DNA of 12,490 nt. Source: Saprospiraceae bacterium (GTDB lineage Bacteria; Bacteroidota; Bacteroidia; Chitinophagales; Saprospiraceae). The translations under genes were made by a program, and so were the position numbers. The stretch's first letter is position 1; every line of letters starts with the position of its first letter. Location of the stretch: contig JAGQWW010000042.1 of assembly GCA_020436955.1 (NCBI GenBank), forward strand, positions 1 to 12,490. The letters are read 5' to 3'. Shown in pieces: positions 7,176 to 12,490 of this stretch. The notes under the pieces are model-generated. The model had not been told where the DNA came from. It did not search any database and saw only the letters and a list, made by a program, of their open reading frames with translations.

Positions 7176-8366
7176 ATGAGAAGAGGAATCCAGATACTTT
7201 CTTTAATCTTTTTTCTGGCCGGTATTGGAAACTTAAACGCGCAGTTTGGGGCACAATGTGACCCTGAGACCGGAAGAAACCCTATTACTGGAGAATACTG
7301 CTTGAACTCAATTTCAACCGCAGTTCCATTTTTAAGAATTGTTCCTGACGCTCGTTCAGGTGCATTGGGTGATGCAGGTATCGCTATTTCGGCTGATGCC
7401 AACGCTATGCACTTCAACCCATCCAAACTTGTTTTTGCTGAAAAAGACTTAGGACTTTCCATCACATATACTCCTTGGTTGAGAGCATTGGGTCTTACAG
7501 ATGTATACATGGCTTACCTAACCGGATACAAGAAGTTGGATGAATTCCAGACAGTTGGTGCGGGCTTGAGATATTTTTCTCTTGGTAGCATCCAATTTAC
7601 AGACAACGATGGAAACCTTTTACAGCAGGGTAGACCATATGAGTTTGAATTTGCTTTGGCCTATGCCAGAAAATTGAGTGACAATTTCTCTGCATCTATC
7701 ACCGGTAAATTCATTTTCTCTGACCTGGCTTCAGGACAGCAAGTTCCTGGCTCAACGGGTGAAACCATTGAAGCAGGAAAGGCAGGTGCAGCAGACATTG
7801 GATTGACTTACCAGTCTCCAATCAGCATGGGCGAGACCAAGACTTACTTAAGAACAGGACTTGCTATCACCAACATCGGAAGTAAAATTACCTATACCAA
7901 TTCAACAGAAAGAGACTTTTTGCCGGGTAACCTTGGCTTAGGAGCTGCCTGGGATTTTGAATTGGATAATTATAACACCCTTACCTTGATTGCAGATTTC
8001 AACAAGTTGTTGGCTCCAACGCCTGACAGCTCCGGTGATTACCGCACCAAATCTGTAATTGGTGGTGTATTGGGTTCTTTCTCTGACGCTCCATTCGGTG
8101 CCAGTGAAGAATTTAGAGAAATCATGTACTCTTTTGGTATCGAATACTGGTATGACAAACAGTTTGCCGTACGTGCAGGTTACTTTAACGAGCACGCTTC
8201 CAAAGGAAACAGAAAATACCTTACGTTGGGAATCGGTCTTAAATACAACATTTTTGGTTTGAACCTTTCGTACTTAGTACCAACAACCAACCAGCAAAAT
8301 CCATTGGATAACACCTTGCGCTTTACCCTACTATTCGACTTCGGTGTATTCGGAGCTGACGAGTAA
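7176..8366 (+). CDS. porV: T9SS outer-membrane protein PorV (LptO)
   Basis: This 396-residue outer-membrane beta-barrel of the FadL/PorV type shuttles T9SS substrates from the translocon to the PorU attachment complex by binding their C-terminal domains. A signal peptide spans about residues 1-22 (ending GNLNA-Q). The diagnostic block PFLRIVPDARSGALGDAG (51-68), followed by ADANAMHFNPSKL (73-85), is the PorV signature. The rest is beta-strand-rich and the protein ends in a short FDFGVFGADE. Length matches the family. The ATG at 7176 (MRRGIQ) is preferred over an in-frame TTG at 7158, because it starts the signal peptide directly and leaves a normal leader behind the -7 box. It sits downstream of porU in the same orientation, and a strong terminator follows 27 bases after the stop. 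Confidence 0.93.
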   Translation: MRRGIQILSLIFFLAGIGNLNAQFGAQCDPETGRNPITGEYCLNSISTAVPFLRIVPDARSGALGDAGIAISADANAMHFNPSKLVFAEKDLGLSITYTPWLRALGLTDVYMAYLTGYKKLDEFQTVGAGLRYFSLGSIQFTDNDGNLLQQGRPYEFEFALAYARKLSDNFSASITGKFIFSDLASGQQVPGSTGETIEAGKAGAADIGLTYQSPISMGETKTYLRTGLAITNIGSKITYTNSTERDFLPGNLGLGAAWDFELDNYNTLTLIADFNKLLAPTPDSSGDYRTKSVIGGVLGSFSDAPFGASEEFREIMYSFGIEYWYDKQFAVRAGYFNEHASKGNRKYLTLGIGLKYNIFGLNLSYLVPTTNQQNPLDNTLRFTLLFDFGVFGADE

Positions 8367-8393
8367 AACCAAGCCAGGAAATCAAAGGAATTT

Positions 8394-8427
8394 AAAAGGG
8401 GGCTATCCGAAAGGGTGGCCCCCTTTT
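8394..8427 (+). terminator. Strong terminator after porV, GAAA tetraloop
   Basis: AAAAGGGGGC (8394-8403) pairs with GCCCCCTTTT (8418-8427). The stem continues through TATCC (8404-8408) with GGGTG (8413-8417), using two G-U wobbles, to a GAAA tetraloop (8409-8412). This gives about 15 bp in all. The T side of the stem and the following GATTTGTG supply a short U-tract for porV. The A-rich left arm would become a U-tract on the other strand, so it could also stop recG transcripts. Confidence 0.85.
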
Positions 8428-8455
8428 GATTTGTGATTAGCGATATTTGAATCTT

Positions 8456-8484
8456 GATTTTTGAATTTTATTAATTCAAAAACC
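8456..8484. repeat. Inverted repeat leading into the heptamer array
   Basis: Bases 8458-8467 (tttttgaatt) pair perfectly with 8473-8482 (aattcaaaaa) around the 5-nt loop ttatt. The right arm is the first unit of the heptamer array. Read on the minus strand, the array would precede a U-rich/A-rich hairpin. It may be a decayed inverted copy of array units rather than a functional terminator. Confidence 0.5.
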
Positions 8485-8533
8485 AAAAATCAAAAACCAA
8501 AAACCAAAAACCAAAAATCAAAAACCAAAAATC
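8478..8533. repeat. Near-perfect heptamer array AAAAAYC x8
   Basis: Eight consecutive 7-bp units of AAAAAYC fill this stretch without interruption. In order, the sixth bases are C, T, C, C, C, T, C and T. The array ends one base before the TAA of recG (8535-8537 on the plus strand), so it forms the immediate 3' untranslated end of recG. The same 7-bp period is seen in the unrelated-sequence array at 185-275. Minus-strand frames crossing it give a phenylalanine/tryptophan-rich peptide with no sign of being real. Confidence 0.92.
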
Positions 8534-8534
8534 T

Positions 8535-10640
8535 TTAACTAATCCTACTCCAGGTCCGATTCTTCGTTTTCTCTTTGGCAAGGAATTGTTTGAGGGGTTG
8601 GTTGATGGGTTTTTCCAGTTCCGGGTCGTGGTCCAGGATACGTTGAGCGAGGCTGCGGGCGGTTTGGAGGATTTTCTGGTCCTTTCCAAGTTCGGCGATG
8701 CGGAAGTTGATGATGCCACTTTGTTGGGTTCCTTCGATATTTCCGGGACCGCGGAGTTTGAGGTCAGCTTCGGCAATTTCGAAACCATTGTTGGTACGGA
8801 CCATGGTAGATAGTCTTTCCTTACCTTCTTTGCTGACTTTAAAATCGGTCATCAGGATGCAATAACTTTGGTCTGCACCTCTTCCTACCCGACCTCTAAG
8901 CTGGTGAAGCTGGGAGAGACCGAACCTTTCAGCATTTTCGATGACCATAACGGATGCGTTGGGTACATTCACACCTACTTCGATAACCGTTGTTGCCACC
9001 ATGATTTGGGTTTCACCATTGGCGAATCGTTGCATTTCAAAGTCTTTATCCGCAGCTTTCATTTTGCCATGTACGATGCTCAATTGGAAATCCGGCGGTG
9101 GAAATTCTCTTTGCAGGGCTTCGTAGCCGGACATCAGGTTGGCCAGGTCCATGGCTTCCGATTCTTCAATGAGTGGATAAACTACATATATCTGTCTGCC
9201 CAATTTTATTTGTTCCTTCATAAAACCAATTACACGTAGGCGATAACTTTCTGTTCTATGAATGGTGTCAATCGGTTTACGTCCGGGTGGAAGTTCATCA
9301 ATTACTGAAACATCCAGATCTCCGTAAAGGGTCATAGCCAGTGTTCGTGGGATAGGTGTTGCAGACATTACCAATACATGCGGAGGATAAGGTTTGCTTT
9401 TTTTCCATAGGCTGGCTCGTTGGGCTACTCCGAAGCGATGTTGTTCATCTGTAACTGCCAGCCCCAGGTTTTTAAATTCGACCCAGGGTTCAATCAGTGC
9501 ATGAGTGCCTACCAGAATGTGTATTTCTCCTGCTTTTAGTTGTTCTAAAATGGCTTTTCGCTTTTTTCCTTTTATACTACCAGAGAGGAATCCTACTCCT
9601 AGATCCATTCCCTCCAGGTATTCTGAAAGGGACTGGAAATGCTGTTGGGCCAAAATTTCGGTTGGTGCCATAAGGCAGGCCTGGTAACCATTGTCAATGG
9701 CAATTAACATTGCCAAAAGGGCAACTATTGTTTTCCCGGACCCCACATCTCCTTGCAAAAGGCGGTTCATCTGGGCCCCGGTGACCATGTCCTTCCTGAT
9801 TTCTTTAACCACTCGCTTTTGAGCCCCGGTTAATTCAAAAGGAAGTTTTTCATTGAAAAAGCCATTGAAATAGTCTGCAATTTTTTCAAAAATGAACCCT
9901 TTGACGGCTCCTTTCCTGCGATTTTTGATTTGTAACAATCTAAGTTGAAGGAAGAATAGTTCTTCAAATTTTAATCGATTGCGGGCAGCCTCCAAGGCTT
10001 GGATATCAGGGGGGAAATGGATGTTTTTGATGGCTTCAAAGCGGTTGACCAGGCGGACTTTTGACAAAAGATATTCCGGGAGGTTTTCCGGAATGTCTTT
10101 TTGAATGAGTTGATCGAAAAGGTACTTAATCAGCTTTCGACGCCCTTTGCTATCGAGACCTTTTCCATTGAGTTTTTCAGTGCTGGGATATACCGGTTCA
10201 AAGGTGGAAGCTTCTTCAGGATTGGCTACTCCGACTGCTTCCATTTCCGGATGTGCAATATTTAGGTTTCCGTTGAAGTCGTTGATGCGGCCGTAAATGA
10301 TATATTCCTTTCCGGGAATCAGGGATTTTTGTAAAAAGTGAATTCCCTTAAACCATACGAGTTCAATTACACCGGACTCGTCCCTTAATTTTCCGACCAG
10401 TCTTTTTTTTCTTCCATCGCCCAAAAGATTGAGGGTTCTTAATATGCCCTTAATTTGGACATCTCCACTAGCCGGTCCCAGATCGGCAATCCTGTGAAAT
10501 TGAGTTTTGTCAACATAACGAAAAGGGAAGGTCCATAGCAAATCCTGGAACGTGAAAATGCTCAGTTCCTTTTTTAACAAATCGGCCCTTGCCGGACCGA
10601 CACCTTTCAGGTATTCGATGGATGTTGAAAGATCAATCAT
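8535..10640 (-). CDS. recG: ATP-dependent DNA helicase RecG
   Basis: This encodes a 701-residue superfamily 2 helicase that remodels stalled forks and branch-migrates Holliday junctions in the cytoplasm. The N-terminal helix-hairpin segment (YLKGVGPARADLLKKEL) leads into the OB-fold wedge domain (about 59-150). Helicase motifs follow in order: Walker A GDVGSGKT (297-304), DEQH box (398-401), SATPIPRT (426-433), ATTVIEVGVNVP (549-560) and QLRGRVGRG (580-588). The C-terminal block includes LKLRGPGNIEGTQQSG. Length is normal for the family and all motifs are intact. The ATG at 10640 (MIDLST) is chosen. Upstream in-frame ATGs, at 10745 and 10733, would add a basic, low-complexity leader absent from RecG proteins and would overlap the ltaE promoter region. 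It converges on porV and diverges from ltaE. A one-mismatch -7 box TATTATTG at 10668-10661 on the minus strand is a weak promoter candidate. Confidence 0.96.
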   Translation of the reverse strand: MIDLSTSIEYLKGVGPARADLLKKELSIFTFQDLLWTFPFRYVDKTQFHRIADLGPASGDVQIKGILRTLNLLGDGRKKRLVGKLRDESGVIELVWFKGIHFLQKSLIPGKEYIIYGRINDFNGNLNIAHPEMEAVGVANPEEASTFEPVYPSTEKLNGKGLDSKGRRKLIKYLFDQLIQKDIPENLPEYLLSKVRLVNRFEAIKNIHFPPDIQALEAARNRLKFEELFFLQLRLLQIKNRRKGAVKGFIFEKIADYFNGFFNEKLPFELTGAQKRVVKEIRKDMVTGAQMNRLLQGDVGSGKTIVALLAMLIAIDNGYQACLMAPTEILAQQHFQSLSEYLEGMDLGVGFLSGSIKGKKRKAILEQLKAGEIHILVGTHALIEPWVEFKNLGLAVTDEQHRFGVAQRASLWKKSKPYPPHVLVMSATPIPRTLAMTLYGDLDVSVIDELPPGRKPIDTIHRTESYRLRVIGFMKEQIKLGRQIYVVYPLIEESEAMDLANLMSGYEALQREFPPPDFQLSIVHGKMKAADKDFEMQRFANGETQIMVATTVIEVGVNVPNASVMVIENAERFGLSQLHQLRGRVGRGADQSYCILMTDFKVSKEGKERLSTMVRTNNGFEIAEADLKLRGPGNIEGTQQSGIINFRIAELGKDQKILQTARSLAQRILDHDPELEKPINQPLKQFLAKEKTKNRTWSRIS

Positions 10641-10753
10641 TGGTAACCAACTGTCGCTTGCAATAATAGGAGATTTTAAAGTTTTGCTCTTTCTATTTTT
10701 AAAAAATTTGTGTGGAGTGTACAGTGGGTACATTTTCCATATCAAAAATCACC

Positions 10754-10781
10754 TTTGAAGATTTGATTTGTTCTTATTTTG
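10754..10781 (+). promoter_or_regulatory. Candidate promoter of ltaE
   Basis: TTTG (10754-10757) is followed after 16 bases by TTATTTTG (10774-10781), one mismatch from TAnnTTTG. The leader to the ATG at 10805 would be about 17 nt. Spacing is a little short and the region is AT-rich. The site lies in the 164-base gap shared with divergent recG. Confidence 0.3.
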
Positions 10782-10804
10782 GCCACATTCAAAATATAAA
10801 AGAC

Positions 10805-11821
10805 ATGATAAATCTGATTAGTGATACTGTCACCAAGCCTTCAAAGGAGATGTTGGATGTGATGTTCCAGGCTGAAGTAGGTGATGATGTTTTTCGCAAG
10901 GATCCAACTATCAATGCTTTGGAAGAAAAGGTCGCTTTGCTTTTTGGAAAAGAAGCAGCATTATTTTGTCCTTCCGGGACGATGACCAATCAAATTGCCA
11001 TTAATATCCACACTCAACCATTGGACGAGGTAATAGCACATCAATTGTCTCATATCCATCAATCGGAAGGTGGGAGTTATGCCTTTCATAGCGGAGTTTC
11101 CGTAACGCTTTTGCCGGGTGAAAGAGGAAAGATTACAGTGGACCAGGTGAAGGCTGCGATTAAGCCGGAATATGATTGGACACCCAGGAGTACTTTGGTA
11201 GTATTGGAGAATACTGCGAATATCGCCGGAGGTAGTTTTTATAAAAAAGAAGAAATAAAACCCATTGCAGATTTTTGCCGCCAGAATGGTTTGGGCATTC
11301 ATTTGGATGGAGCGAGAATTTTCAATGCCCTGGTAGAGTCAGGAGATACACCTGCTCAAATAGGTGAATTATTTGATACGATATCAGTTTGCCTATCAAA
11401 AGGGTTGGGTGCTCCGGTTGGCTCTTTGCTACTTGGTAGTGAGGTGATGATGAAAAAAGCCCGTCGAATCAGGAAAATTATGGGTGGAGGAATGAGACAG
11501 GCAGGTTACCTGGCAGCTGCCGGTATTTATGCATTGGATAATAATGTCGAAAGGCTAAAAGAAGATCATAAAAAGGCAAAAGAACTGGCAAATGCTTTGA
11601 AGGAGGTTCCTTTCGTTGAAAATATGCGGGATGTTGAAACGAATATTGTTATATTTGATGTAAGCGCCCCTCATACCGCTGCCTCTTTTTTACAAGAATT
11701 GGAAAAGCACAATATCCTGGCAGTGAGTTTTGGCCCCCAGACCATTCGATTTGTTACCCATCTTGATTACTCTGATGCAATGCATGCAGAGGTACTTACA
11801 TATTTTCGTTCCCTGGTATAA
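10805..11821 (+). CDS. ltaE: Low-specificity L-threonine aldolase
   Basis: This 338-residue fold-type I PLP enzyme cleaves L-threonine or L-allo-threonine to glycine and acetaldehyde in the cytoplasm. Family landmarks in order are LISDTVTKPSKEML (4-17), GDDVF (26-30), the HLDGARIFNA block with PLP-ring Asp168, the Schiff-base lysine Lys199 in CLSKGLGAPVGSLL, and IMGGGMRQAG (225-234). His83, which aligns with a substrate-contacting histidine of the E. coli enzyme, is present. The usual ENTHN segment reads ENTAN here (Ala138), a small departure from E. coli. The ATG at 10805 is chosen because upstream codons (from 10712) encode a segment absent from the family and cover the promoter. Its stop codon directly touches the ATG of the next gene, so the two are probably co-transcribed. 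Confidence 0.94.
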   Translation: MINLISDTVTKPSKEMLDVMFQAEVGDDVFRKDPTINALEEKVALLFGKEAALFCPSGTMTNQIAINIHTQPLDEVIAHQLSHIHQSEGGSYAFHSGVSVTLLPGERGKITVDQVKAAIKPEYDWTPRSTLVVLENTANIAGGSFYKKEEIKPIADFCRQNGLGIHLDGARIFNALVESGDTPAQIGELFDTISVCLSKGLGAPVGSLLLGSEVMMKKARRIRKIMGGGMRQAGYLAAAGIYALDNNVERLKEDHKKAKELANALKEVPFVENMRDVETNIVIFDVSAPHTAASFLQELEKHNILAVSFGPQTIRFVTHLDYSDAMHAEVLTYFRSLV

Positions 11822-12490
11822 ATGAAGCTTATGTCGTTTAAAAAATTACTCCTGTTTGGACTGGTTATTTTTCAGTTTTCATTTACCGGTCAAGCTCAAA
11901 AATGGCCATCTTTCCAACCGCCTGTAGATGCTCAAACTCCTACTTGGGCTGTAATGATGTATGGGGAAAACCCTAATGTCTGGGAGGTTGAAAAAGCTTT
12001 CAAAAAATATTACAGGGAAAATACTTTTGAAAAAAATATTCATACCCAATTTTATAAAAAATGGAGGAGGGTAGTGGAGCCTTATGTGAAGGCTGATGGA
12101 TATTTATACTTTCCAACAATGGCAGAGGAAGCAGCTGCTGCCAAAAAATATGCTGACCTGGTAAAAAAGAGTGCAGCAGAAAATAAATTGATGTTGCCAT
12201 CCTGGAAGGCTCTGGGCCCGTTTGAAACTTTTTCGACCGGGAATAATCAAGAGAAGGTTTCCTGGCAGACCAATGTGTACACTATGGATGTTTTTGCTGC
12301 TAACACCGATATCTTGTATTGTGGTACTGAAGCAGGTGGACTATTCAAAACCATCGATAAAGGGGGAAATTGGGAAGCCGCCTCCTACAATGCTCCCTTT
12401 AAAACAGTACGGGTGGTGAAAATCCATCCTGATAATCCTGATCATGTGCTGGTGGGAACCAGAAATGAAGTATATAAGACCACGGACGGT
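11822..12490 (+). CDS. Secreted BNR/sortilin-repeat protein, probable T9SS cargo (3' truncated)
   Basis: The frame is open from ATG 11822 to the right edge (223 codons) and no stop is reached. Residues 1-25 are a signal peptide (MKLMSFKKLLLFGLVIFQ, then FTGQAQ). An N-terminal helical segment (NPNVWEVEKAFKKYYREN... KKWRRVVEPYV, about 50-90) resembles the 'EVQKAF..Y......KRWE' leader that I recall from large Bacteroidota secreted proteins. From about residue 128 (WKALGPF) beta-propeller sequence begins, with BNR/Asp-box-like units GGLFKTIDKGGNWEAAS (168-184) and VGTRNEVYKTTDG (211-223). Such proteins usually end in a T9SS sorting domain, which would lie outside this window. The ATG at 11831 is an alternative start. 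Exact function (glycosidase, adhesin or other propeller) cannot be told. Confidence 0.85.
   Translation, partial: MKLMSFKKLLLFGLVIFQFSFTGQAQKWPSFQPPVDAQTPTWAVMMYGENPNVWEVEKAFKKYYRENTFEKNIHTQFYKKWRRVVEPYVKADGYLYFPTMAEEAAAAKKYADLVKKSAAENKLMLPSWKALGPFETFSTGNNQEKVSWQTNVYTMDVFAANTDILYCGTEAGGLFKTIDKGGNWEAASYNAPFKTVRVVKIHPDNPDHVLVGTRNEVYKTTDG

Noticed and set aside
7133..7510. 125-codon minus-strand frame opposite the start of porV
   Set aside because: It is antisense to the PorV signal peptide and signature block, with no motif of its own.
8478..8533. CRISPR array
   Set aside because: Units are only 7 bp and contiguous, with no spacers and no cas genes nearby.
8471..8788. 105-codon minus-strand frame overlapping the 3' end of recG in another frame
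   Set aside because: Its tail is the translated AAAAAYC array (Phe/Trp-rich) and the rest is out of frame with RecG. A 7-bp repeat makes a long natural frame here an artefact.
8868..9239. 123-codon plus-strand frame opposite recG
   Set aside because: It is antisense to conserved RecG helicase motifs and has no recognisable domain.

Overview
The window looks like a chromosomal segment of a Bacteroidota bacterium, probably a marine or sediment Saprospiria-type organism. The phylum call is firm: there are hallmark type IX secretion (T9SS) and gliding proteins, a PorP/SprF-family protein, and promoter-like sites of the Bacteroidota form TAnnTTTG with an upstream TTTG. The class is only an impression. 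GC content is moderate and there is no obvious compositional break, integrase, transposase, tRNA, rRNA or CRISPR array.

Layout. Bases 1-49 may hold the first codons of a minus-strand gene running off the left edge. Bases 50-429 are non-coding and carry a degenerate 7-bp-phased tandem array (185-275) and the terminator of gldJ. A minus-strand pair follows: gldJ (430-1929), an SUMF1-like lipoprotein of the gliding/T9SS machinery, and a PorP/SprF-family outer-membrane protein (2167-3195), each with its own promoter-like site. A 325-base divergent intergenic region separates them from plus-strand porU (3521-7000), the C25 cysteine-protease sortase of T9SS, and porV (7176-8366), its outer-membrane shuttle partner, which has its own promoter. 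porV converges on minus-strand recG (8535-10640). The gap between them holds a strong GAAA-tetraloop terminator and a second, near-perfect heptamer array. Divergent from recG lies ltaE (10805-11821), a PLP-dependent threonine aldolase. Its stop codon directly abuts the ATG of a secreted protein with BNR/sortilin-like repeats, which is cut by the right edge (11822 to beyond 12490).

How the genes fit together. PorU and PorV form the cell-surface attachment complex that removes the C-terminal signal of T9SS cargo and passes cargo to the surface. GldJ is the lipoprotein that, in Flavobacterium, stabilises GldK and links gliding to secretion. The PorP/SprF-like protein belongs to a family that assists T9SS export or anchors the machinery. 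The truncated last gene looks like a typical T9SS substrate, although its C-terminal sorting domain would lie outside the window. recG and ltaE are housekeeping genes.

I see no clearly undescribed protein system. The most unusual signals are the two intergenic arrays that share a strict 7-bp period with different sequence, an 8-bp inverted repeat ahead of the porV promoter, and the rearranged gldJ / PorP-SprF / porU / porV neighbourhood.
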